The notes beneath the pieces were generated by a model. The model ran no database searches and had not been told where the DNA came from. It worked only from the letters and a program-made list of their open reading frames with translations. A stretch of DNA of 6,142 bases from CAYXZQ01 sp964469935 (GTDB lineage Archaea > Nanobdellota > Nanobdellia > Woesearchaeales > DSVV01): the NCBI GenBank assembly GCA_964469935.1, contig CAYXZQ010000057.1:1-6142 (forward strand), in the 5' to 3' direction. The position numbers and the translations under genes are program-made. How positions within the stretch are numbered: position 1 is the first letter of the stretch; every line of letters begins with the position of its first letter. Shown here piece after piece: positions 1-4,199 of this stretch.

Positions 1-170
1 ACATGTACAACCAAGGGACTGGGCCAACATGCAACAATGCAGCAGACGCAGACAGGGACGGTGCTATGACTATTAATGAACTCATAATTTTCATCAATGA
101 TTGGAAATCCGGTATTGTCACAATAGGAGAGATTATCGACGCCATCGGCAAATGGAAGGGCGGGTGCTGA
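1..170 (+). CDS. C-terminal end of an exported protein with a dockerin-like EF-hand tail (5' partial)
   Basis: The frame is open from the left edge (first full codon at 3) to TGA at 168-170, and the true start lies outside the window. The visible 55 residues contain DADRDGAMTINE, a perfect EF-hand or dockerin calcium loop with Asp at loop positions 1, 3 and 5, Gly at 6 and Glu at 12. An amphipathic helix follows (ELIIFINDWKSG), then a second, degenerate half (VTIGEIIDAIGKWKGGC) that has lost its acidic loop residues. This two-helix arrangement is the dockerin type I plan. Such tails close many large surface or secreted archaeal proteins, where they may attach the protein to a partner; that role is inferred. 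The Met at codon 1 of the visible stretch is not taken as a start, because a lone tail would have no export signal. What lies upstream (adhesin, hydrolase or other) cannot be seen. Confidence 0.8.
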   Translation, partial: MYNQGTGPTCNNAADADRDGAMTINELIIFINDWKSGIVTIGEIIDAIGKWKGGC

Positions 171-215
171 GAGATGCAGCCCATGGCAATACTGACTTGC
201 CCGTGATACAAAAAC

Positions 216-224
216 TATATATAT
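216..224 (+). promoter_or_regulatory. TATA box for the small membrane protein gene
   Basis: The run TATATATAT is preceded by an A-rich stretch resembling a BRE. It ends 23 nt before the ATG at 248. This spacing predicts initiation at or a few bases before the ATG, so a leaderless or nearly leaderless mRNA. No Shine-Dalgarno sequence is visible, which fits. Confidence 0.6.
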
Positions 225-247
225 CAATTGATGCTTAGTATGCCCAG

Positions 248-472
248 ATGAAGAGAGCGATACTCCCGCCAAGCCTGATGGTCACAAGCATAATAGGATT
301 CATAATTTCGGCAGTATACATGTTCTCAGGGTCTCTTGACAGGTGGTTTGCAGGTTGGGGGCCGAATGTCGGGACTTCTCTCGGATTCGCGTTCTGCTGC
401 GCATTCGCGATAATGTTCGTCGCATCGATGGTGTCAATGACGCCGACTGACAATGAGATGAGAGAAGAGTGA
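248..472 (+). CDS. small two-helix membrane protein, function unknown
   Basis: This 74-residue protein has two hydrophobic segments, at about residues 9-27 (SLMVTSIIGFIISAVYMF) and 44-64 (SLGFAFCCAFAIMFVASMVS). They are joined by a Trp- and Gly-rich loop (LDRWFAGWGPNVG). A short basic N-terminus (MKR) and an acidic C-terminus (DNEMREE) flank them. By the positive-inside rule both ends are probably cytoplasmic, although the acidic tail makes this uncertain. The opening LPPSLMVTSIIGF and the closing ASMVSMT give the impression of a conserved small archaeal membrane family, but I cannot name one. The start is fixed by the TATA box 23 nt upstream; the ATG at 240 is out of frame and stops after three codons. 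It converges with the zinc-ribbon gene, whose stop lies 39 nt away. Confidence 0.8.
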   Translation: MKRAILPPSLMVTSIIGFIISAVYMFSGSLDRWFAGWGPNVGTSLGFAFCCAFAIMFVASMVSMTPTDNEMREE

Positions 473-500
473 GGTTTATAGTCAGAAGTCCCGTCTGGCA

Positions 501-519
501 GCAATAATTTTTCAATTGC
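501..519. terminator. possible bidirectional terminator between convergent genes
   Basis: GCAAT and ATTGC form a 5-bp inverted repeat around a T-rich core (AATTTTTCA). It lies just past the stop at 472 and overlaps the last codons of the minus-strand zinc-ribbon gene. The T run on the plus strand fits an archaeal oligo-T terminator for the upstream gene. The stem is too short to count as strong evidence. Confidence 0.3.
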
Positions 520-742
520 AGCTCATGCAGAGCGGCGGGTCGAAAATGTCCTGGTGAAAAGATAGTATCTCCTCCCCGCAGTTCGGGCATCGGAAAAGGA
601 TGTTATAGCCTCTTTTTGAGCATTTCGGGCATAAAGCGTTCTGCCTGCTGACTTCTTCCATCTCTGTGCTGCAATTACCGCAATAGAAGATGGTTGTGAC
701 CGGATTATCCTCGAAATATCCCTCATACTCCTCAGCAAGCAT
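512..742 (-). CDS. small zinc-ribbon protein with four CxxC pairs
   Basis: This 76-residue protein has CGNC (residues 21-24), CPKC (38-41), CPNC (52-55) and CMSC (72-75), enough to hold two zinc ions in two ribbon-like knuckles. The first 20 residues are acidic (LAEEYEGYFED). The CPNCGEEI-type knuckle is typical of archaeal zinc ribbons that bind nucleic acid or act as structural modules. The cysteine arrangement resembles the small archaeal four-CxxC proteins in general layout, but the sequence is not close enough to assign a family. The ATG at 742 is preceded by GGGGGT about 5 nt upstream, a plausible ribosome-binding site, and the frame is closed by TAA at 757-755, so the start is well bounded. 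The gene lies downstream of the 839-1144 gene on the same strand, 96 nt away. No nuclease or other catalytic motif is visible. Confidence 0.85.
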   Translation of the reverse strand: MLAEEYEGYFEDNPVTTIFYCGNCSTEMEEVSRQNALCPKCSKRGYNILFRCPNCGEEILSFHQDIFDPPLCMSCN

Positions 743-823
743 TCTTACCCCCTTTTATGCCTAATTCACCGGAAATGACTTCAAAGAACCCTTCATTGTC
801 GCCTGATTCATATAAGGCATTGA

Positions 824-838
824 GAAATAAATCTTTTT
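824..838 (-). promoter_or_regulatory. possible TATA box upstream of the zinc-ribbon gene
   Basis: On the minus strand the sequence reads AAAAGATTTATTTCT, an AT-rich element with a purine-rich 5' side. It lies about 80 nt ahead of the zinc-ribbon start, so it would give a leader of some 55-60 nt, unlike the leaderless style of neighbouring genes. The zinc-ribbon gene may instead be read through from the gene upstream. Confidence 0.35.
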
Positions 839-1144
839 CTATACTCGGCCATATAGTTCATCGAACTTCTCCTTTGCCCTGCTCTCTTTCCAGTAGATGC
901 TGTGGCTGGCCCTCTTCTCGAAAAGAGAGACAGCCATCCTGACAAGGTCGGTCTGGTAGGGCTTGAGCCCCATCTCTGACATTATCTTTTTGGCGTCATC
1001 GATGCTCTTTTTCATGAGTTCGATATTCTCAACCCTTGCCTTCTCCTCGCTCTCCTTCTCCTCTGCTTCTGTAAGGAATACCTCCTCCCACCTGGGATAG
1101 GCGCTCTTGTCAGTCGTCCTGGGGAAGGATTTTGAAAATGCCAT
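839..1144 (-). CDS. conserved-looking small soluble protein, function unknown
   Basis: The protein has 101 residues and no signal peptide or membrane segment. The N-terminus MAFSKSFPRTTDKSAYPRWE is extended and rich in Ser, Pro and aromatic residues. A highly charged helix follows at about 24-60 (EAEEKESEEKARVENIELMK, then DDAKKIMSEMG). A second helical part contains QTDLVRMAVSLFEKRASHSIYWKE (64-87) and ends KEKFDELYGRV. The regular spacing of charged and hydrophobic residues suggests two or three helices, possibly a coiled coil. It gives the impression of a conserved archaeal family, but I cannot assign a function. The ATG at 1144 sits 23 nt from a TATA-like element on the same strand, implying a leaderless mRNA; the ATG at 1148 is out of frame. 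A decayed copy of its first 16 codons and promoter lies at 2055-2136 on the same strand. Confidence 0.8.
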   Translation of the reverse strand: MAFSKSFPRTTDKSAYPRWEEVFLTEAEEKESEEKARVENIELMKKSIDDAKKIMSEMGLKPYQTDLVRMAVSLFEKRASHSIYWKESRAKEKFDELYGRV

Positions 1145-1163
1145 GCATAAGGGGAATGCTGCG

Positions 1164-1175
1164 ATTTTAATAAAG
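1164..1175 (-). promoter_or_regulatory. TATA box for the 839-1144 gene
   Basis: The minus strand reads CTTTATTAAAAT, placed 20-30 nt before the ATG at 1144. This spacing predicts a leaderless transcript. The element is back to back with the promoter of the secreted protein gene at 1222-1229. Confidence 0.6.
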
Positions 1176-1197
1176 TTTGCGGAGAGCTTCCTGAAGA

Positions 1198-1220
1198 CTT
1201 TCCGGCAACAGTTCGGAAAG
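1198..1220. promoter_or_regulatory. inverted repeat in the divergent promoter region, possible operator
   Basis: CTTTCCG (1198-1204) and CGGAAAG (1214-1220) are perfect 7-bp arms with a 9-nt spacer. The right arm abuts the TATA box at 1222-1229, where the BRE and TFB would sit. A dimeric regulator bound here could affect one or both divergent genes. Repeats of this size occur by chance in a window this long, so only the position argues for function. Confidence 0.3.
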
Positions 1221-1221
1221 A

Positions 1222-1229
1222 TTTATATA
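1222..1229 (+). promoter_or_regulatory. TATA box for the secreted protein gene
   Basis: TTTATATA is preceded by the purine-rich GGAAAGA, a good BRE. Initiation is expected near 1250-1255, giving a very short leader that still contains GAGGTGA. Confidence 0.7.
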
Positions 1230-1251
1230 TGGTTTCTTCCATTGAAATCAT

Positions 1252-1258
1252 GAGGTGA
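1252..1258 (+). promoter_or_regulatory. Shine-Dalgarno sequence that decides the start of the secreted protein
   Basis: GAGGTGA matches the anti-SD sequence of archaeal 16S rRNA and lies 5 nt before the ATG at 1264. The in-frame GTG at 1255 falls inside this site, so it cannot be the start. Confidence 0.75.
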
Positions 1259-1263
1259 TTATA

Positions 1264-1992
1264 ATGTATAACCGCATAAAAATCATTTTGATAATATCAA
1301 TATTTCTCCTGTCTGCGACAGGCGCCCTGGCAGCGATGGAGCCTGACAAGACAAGCGCTAAGCTGGCTCCAAACAAGCAGGACATAGACAATACTGCCAT
1401 GAAACCTGCCGATACTGGCAACAGCAGCATGAAGGCAGAGGAAAAGCAGAACAACAGCGTCATGGTAAGCCACCAGGAGAGCAATGCAGGCGAGGATGTC
1501 CAGATAAAGAACACCATGCAGGAGCATGTCCAGTCCAGGCTCATGTCAGGCGACTATGTATCAGAGTCCGGCAGGGCAATCAGGGTCATGGAGCAGGAGA
1601 ACAACCAGATGCAGCTCAAATCAGGCGATGTTTCAGCGCACACTGTCCTGAAATTGTCAGGCGAGACTGCAGACAACAGGACAAGGCTATGGGCGAACCT
1701 TAGCAACGGCATGAGGGCTGAGGTGAAGGTCATGCCCGATTCCGCATCCGAGACAGCTCTGCAGAGGCTCAGGCTTAATGTCTGCTCTGCCGAGGACAAC
1801 TGCAGCATAGTGCTCAAAGAGGTCGCCGACCGAGGGAACCAGAGCCTTGCATACGAGATAAGAGCCCAGAAGGAATCAAGGCTTTTCGGAATCTTCAAGA
1901 AGGAAATGCCTGTAGAGGCACAGGTCTCTGCAGAGAACGGCCAGGTAATCCAGGCGCATAAGCCGTGGTGGGCCTTCCTTGCAACAGAATAA
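1264..1992 (+). CDS. secreted sequon-rich protein of unknown function
   Basis: The product is a 242-residue exported protein. Residues 1-23 are a classic signal peptide (basic MYNRIK, hydrophobic IILIISIFLLSATGALA), with likely cleavage after ALA. Residues 24-95 are hydrophilic, rich in Gln, Asn, Lys and Met, and probably disordered. From about 96 to 242 a folded, beta-rich domain is likely: SGDYVSESGRAIRVM, VLKLSGETADNRT, MRAEVKVMP, then FGIFKKEMPVEAQVSAENGQ and the close KPWWAFLATE. Six N-glycosylation sequons (NSS, NNS, NRT, NLS, NCS, NQS) and two cysteines (174 and 180) fit life outside the membrane. The C-terminal AEV..ENGQV pattern vaguely resembles PepSY-like small beta domains, but this is weak. 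The end is not a visible anchor, so the protein may be released or held by partners. It has its own promoter and is followed by a T-rich terminator. Confidence 0.85.
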   Translation: MYNRIKIILIISIFLLSATGALAAMEPDKTSAKLAPNKQDIDNTAMKPADTGNSSMKAEEKQNNSVMVSHQESNAGEDVQIKNTMQEHVQSRLMSGDYVSESGRAIRVMEQENNQMQLKSGDVSAHTVLKLSGETADNRTRLWANLSNGMRAEVKVMPDSASETALQRLRLNVCSAEDNCSIVLKEVADRGNQSLAYEIRAQKESRLFGIFKKEMPVEAQVSAENGQVIQAHKPWWAFLATE

Positions 1993-2000
1993 TCATAGTT

Positions 2001-2020
2001 TCATTTTTTCTTTTTATTCT
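2001..2020 (+). terminator. T-rich transcription terminator after the secreted protein gene
   Basis: Only 8 nt past the stop codon the plus strand carries a T6 and a T5 run within a pyrimidine-rich stretch. Oligo-T tracts on the non-template strand are the main intrinsic terminator signal in archaea; no stem is needed and none is obvious. Confidence 0.6.
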
Positions 2021-2054
2021 TCTCCTGTACAGGTCCTGCAATTGCTCCCAAAAC

Positions 2055-2108
2055 CTATTTGTAGACGCTCCTGCCTATGATAGGAGGGAATGATTCTGAA
2101 AATGCCAT
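2055..2108 (-). pseudogene. decayed N-terminal copy of the 839-1144 gene
   Basis: The minus strand encodes MAFSESFPPIIGRSVYK followed by TAG. It aligns without gaps to MAFSKSFPRTTDKSAY of the intact gene, with 9 of 16 residues identical and the first 12 bases identical. The similarity continues upstream of the ATG, where both copies share an ATTTTA.TA.A.TTTGC-type block at the same distance, so the promoter was copied too. Past the TAG the same frame stays open for 17 more codons (VLGAIAGPVQEKNKKKK) to TGA at 2003-2001, but it no longer resembles the parent, which continues PRWEEVFLT. The simplest reading is a truncated, decaying paralogue. A translated 17-residue peptide cannot be excluded because the promoter looks intact. 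Confidence 0.65.
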
Positions 2109-2122
2109 GTATTAGGGAGTGG

Positions 2123-2136
2123 ATTAATTTTATTAG
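2123..2136 (-). promoter_or_regulatory. TATA-like element of the decayed copy
   Basis: The minus strand reads CTAATAAAATTAAT at the same place relative to the ATG as the promoter of the 839-1144 gene. It may still fire and give a short antisense transcript towards the end of the secreted protein gene. Confidence 0.4.
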
Positions 2137-2169
2137 ATTTTGCAGGACAAATGCAGATTAATTTCCCCT

Positions 2170-2212
2170 AACCTGCTTAAATAATAACTTTTAAATACTT
2201 AAATAGCAGGTT
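2170..2212. promoter_or_regulatory. 8-bp inverted repeat bracketing a promoter, possible operator
   Basis: AACCTGCT (2170-2177) and AGCAGGTT (2205-2212) are perfect arms separated by 27 nt that contain the TATA box of the first lipoprotein gene. The right arm lies between TATA and the predicted start site, where a bound protein would block polymerase. The spacer also carries TTAAATA three times. The arrangement suits a repressor or a DNA loop, but this is inference from position only. Confidence 0.4.
2190..2197 (+). promoter_or_regulatory. TATA box for the 11-unit lipoprotein gene
   Basis: A consensus archaeal TTTAAATA ends 26 nt before the ATG at 2224. This implies a leaderless mRNA starting at or next to that ATG, and so supports Met-1 over the in-frame ATG at 2239. 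Confidence 0.75.
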
Positions 2213-2223
2213 CCATATTAAGA

Positions 2224-3159
2224 ATGCGCATTGAATCGATGAAAATAATGATTATCCTCCTTCTACTGTTTCTGGCTTCCTGTGCATACGAGATTCCTGA
2301 ATGCAGGGATGTCGGAGACAGAATGCAATATAAGACGTGCATCACAAACAGGATCTTCGAGTCAGATGATTTCGGGATATGCAGCAAACTGAAAGAGAGC
2401 CAATATTCAGAACAGTCAAATAAGGAGGCCTGCATCTATTATTTTGCGCTTAAAGAGAAGGATGAATCGAAATGCGGCCTGCTGGATGATGAATCATCAA
2501 AAGAATCTTGCATCAAGAATATTGCAGTGGCAAAACGTGACCTTGAATTGTGCAGCCAGATAGCAGAGAATGAAAGAGCAGACTGCGTCATCTCGGTCTC
2601 AGTGAAGCTTGATAACGAATCAGCATGCAGGAGACTCAGCAATCCGGAATCGGTGGATTATTGCCTTGGGAGTGTTGCATACTCACAGGGAGATAAGAAT
2701 ATATGTGACGAAATCGGAGACGAAGGAAAAAAAGAATCATGCAAAGCTTCAGCAGCATGGCATTCGGGCGACCCTTCCCAGTGCGACGTCCTTGGTGATG
2801 ATAAAGATCTGTGCCTCCGTGATATGGCATTTGAGAAGAAGGATCCAGCAATATGCGAAGGGATTGGACCGGGGGAAATCAGGGATGAATGTATGATATA
2901 CTTTGAAGCATATCTCAATGATAGCGCCGCCTGCAATCAGTTCGAAAATACTGATCAGACAGATTCATGCTACCAACAATTGGGTATTTGGAATGATGAT
3001 GCAGGATTCTGCATGGATATTGGAGATGCTCAGGGCAGATACTCCTGCATAGCTGGAGTGGCTTACAGCAGGAAAGATCCTACAATATGCAATAATATAG
3101 ACGATAGATGGACCAGGGAAAGCTGCCTTGGTAGTGTATATTTTACGATGTATATGTGA
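2224..3159 (+). CDS. Cys-pair repeat lipoprotein, 11 units
   Basis: This 311-residue protein begins with a lipoprotein signal peptide: MKIMIILLLLFLASC, a lipobox with the lipidated Cys at residue 20. The rest is about 11 tandem units of 24-31 residues. Each unit has the plan C-x2-[ILV]-x(5-12)-C-[ILV]-x3-A-x5-D-x2-[IA], for example CDEIGDEGKKESC and CEGIGPGEIRDEC, followed by helices such as LRDMAFEKKDPAI. There are 22 repeat cysteines plus the lipobox one. The pattern suggests an extracytoplasmic alpha-solenoid, each unit a helical hairpin tied by disulfides within or between units. Length and periodicity resemble TPR or Sel1-like repeats, but the cysteine pattern is different and I do not recognise a named family. 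The surface is strongly acidic. A role in binding other proteins or metals at the cell surface is speculation. The leaderless promoter supports the first ATG; starting at 2239 would also leave a usable signal peptide. A paralogue follows at 3251. Confidence 0.85.
   Translation: MRIESMKIMIILLLLFLASCAYEIPECRDVGDRMQYKTCITNRIFESDDFGICSKLKESQYSEQSNKEACIYYFALKEKDESKCGLLDDESSKESCIKNIAVAKRDLELCSQIAENERADCVISVSVKLDNESACRRLSNPESVDYCLGSVAYSQGDKNICDEIGDEGKKESCKASAAWHSGDPSQCDVLGDDKDLCLRDMAFEKKDPAICEGIGPGEIRDECMIYFEAYLNDSAACNQFENTDQTDSCYQQLGIWNDDAGFCMDIGDAQGRYSCIAGVAYSRKDPTICNNIDDRWTRESCLGSVYFTMYM
2299..3156 (+). repeat. coding tandem repeats: 11 units of about 26 codons with two Cys each
   Basis: Units open at CRDV, CSKL, CGLL, CSQI, CRRL, CDEI, CDVL, CEGI, CNQF, CMDI and CNNI. 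The second Cys of each unit comes 9-17 residues later, in TCIT, ACIY, SCIK, DCVI, YCLG, SCKA, LCLR, ECMI, SCYQ, SCIA and SCLG. Units differ widely at the DNA level, so the array is old rather than a recent slippage product. The last unit is cut short after SCLGSVYF. Confidence 0.8.
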
Positions 3160-3217
3160 AGTCCAGAAAACATATATCAGATTTCCGTGGATATCAAAAT
3201 AATTATTTTTGAAAAGA

Positions 3218-3225
3218 TTTAAATA
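3218..3225 (+). promoter_or_regulatory. TATA box for the second lipoprotein gene
   Basis: A consensus TTTAAATA ends 25 nt before the ATG at 3251, the same geometry as the promoter at 2190-2197. It overlaps the in-frame upstream TTG at 3209, which therefore lies ahead of the transcription start and cannot be used. Confidence 0.75.
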
Positions 3226-3250
3226 TTTTTCATTATATGGTTTTTTCTGG

Positions 3251-4119
3251 ATGAAGAAAGGAGCGAGCCGCTATTTTGGAGTATTGGCGCTATTTATCAT
3301 AATTGCCTTGTTGATGGGCTGCGGACTCATCGCAAATCAGGAAGATATCAATTTTAACATATGTGACAGAAAAGCCGAATCCCAATTGAACGACTGTAAT
3401 AACAAAACCTGCATAATGGGGGTTTTGGAGAAAAGGGATTCATGTTATAATGTCTGGGCAAGGGAAACTGCAAACATCTCAATCTGTAAGAGGATTCTGG
3501 ATTCGGATATTGAGTACCAGATGAAAAATCCGGACTATAATAATTGTATCATCAATGTCGTATTCAGAACAGAAAATATGTCCGTCTGTCATGAATCGGT
3601 TGAGGGCACTTTTCCTAAAGAGTATGAGATTGATAATTGCATCATCAGCTATGCATATCACATGAATGACTTGGATGCATGTAATTTGGTAAAGATATCC
3701 AAGATTAGGGATCAATGTTATTCAAACATAGCAAATATCAGAAATGATACTGAAATCTGCACTAACATAACAAATGACTTAATAAAGGATATATGCAATA
3801 AGGACAGCTATTTATTATTCATCGATGAGATTGCTGGTGAGGGCCCTGAACTGAAAAATTATTCTGCCAGGCTGGTCGATATAACCGGCTGTCATGAAAT
3901 CAACGATAAAGATGAACAATCAAAATGTTATGGAGATTATCTTGAATATATCATGGAAAAGAATGATTCGACCCTGTGTGAAAATTTTTTGGAGTAAGGA
4001 AGGATTTTTGTTATATGGGATTTGTCTCAAATGGAGATTATTCAGCCTGTGAATACATCACAGATGATTATTTAAGGAAATCCTGTGAAGAGGTAAAGTC
4101 AGTTCATGAGTCGGATTAA
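3251..4119 (+). CDS. second Cys-pair repeat lipoprotein, split by a -1 frameshift
   Basis: From the ATG at 3251 the frame encodes 248 residues and stops at TAA 3995-3997. It starts with a lipoprotein signal peptide (basic MKKGASR, then VLALFIIIALLMGC, lipidated Cys at 24). About seven Cys-pair units related to those of the upstream gene follow, such as CNLVKISKIRDQC and CHEINDKDEQSKC. After CENFLE the frame ends, but the -1 frame continues the motif: RKDFCYMGFVSNGDYSAC, then EYITDDYLRKSCEEV, to TAA at 4117-4119. A shift on A AAT TTT (3982-3988) would give 289 residues, and the joined unit C-ENFFGVRKDF-C has the usual spacing. Seven N-glycosylation sequons (NKT, NIS, NMS, NDT, NIT, NYS, NDS) fit surface exposure. 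The gene is near 35% GC in sampled stretches against about 53% in the PRC genes. The break may be real recoding, a homopolymer error or gene decay. Confidence 0.75.
3982..3988 (+). promoter_or_regulatory. candidate -1 slippery heptamer in the second lipoprotein gene
   Basis: In the 0 frame the sequence reads A AAT TTT TTG GAG TAA. A AAT TTT fits the X XXY YYZ rule: both tRNAs can re-pair after slipping back one base (AAT to AAA, TTT to TTT). The 0-frame stop comes 6 nt after the heptamer, and the new frame restores the repeat. Downstream only a weak ATTTG/CAAAT hairpin is visible (about 4021-4033), not a clear pseudoknot, so stimulation is unproven. Confidence 0.4.
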
Positions 4120-4171
4120 GCGCAGGATTGGAAGTCCAGAAACATTCTATCATAAAAAACTCCAAAACCTA

Positions 4172-4177
4172 TTTATA
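4172..4177 (+). promoter_or_regulatory. TATA box for the VTT/DedA-type gene
   Basis: TTTATA, preceded by AAAACCTA, ends 22 nt before the ATG at 4200. This favours 4200 as a leaderless start over the ATG at 4191, which would lie only 13 nt from the box. Confidence 0.55.
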
Positions 4178-4199
4178 CTCGAATGCCATTATGCTTTCC

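Noticed and set aside
300..590. 96-codon minus-strand open frame overlapping the zinc-ribbon gene
   Set aside because: It overlaps both the zinc-ribbon gene with four CxxC motifs and the small membrane protein gene, and has no recognisable content.
1255..1263. GTG start for the secreted protein
   Set aside because: The GTG is part of the Shine-Dalgarno sequence GAGGTGA serving the ATG at 1264.
2024..2033. Palindrome CCTGTACAGG after the secreted protein gene
   Set aside because: It has no promoter context and no loop for a stem, and a single 10-bp palindrome can occur by chance.
2055..2057. TAG in the decayed copy read as pyrrolysine or a suppressed stop
   Set aside because: The codons after it do not match the parent protein, so nothing is gained by readthrough; no pyrrolysine genes are in view.
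2299..3156. Sel1 or TPR repeats in the first lipoprotein
   Set aside because: Unit length is shorter than TPR (34) or Sel1 (36) and the key residues of those families are absent; only a general helical-hairpin likeness remains.
3211..3231. Apparent palindrome around the TATA box of the second lipoprotein gene
   Set aside because: The symmetry is only A runs facing T runs around TTTAAA and is expected in any AT-rich promoter.
3209..3250. TTG start for the second lipoprotein adding 14 residues
   Set aside because: The TTG lies ahead of the TATA box at 3218-3225, so the mRNA would not contain it. The ATG at 3251 has proper promoter spacing and gives a normal lipoprotein signal.
4128..4199. TTG start at 4128 for the VTT/DedA-type protein
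   Set aside because: It precedes the TATA box at 4172-4177, and the added residues are hydrophilic and not part of the family domain.
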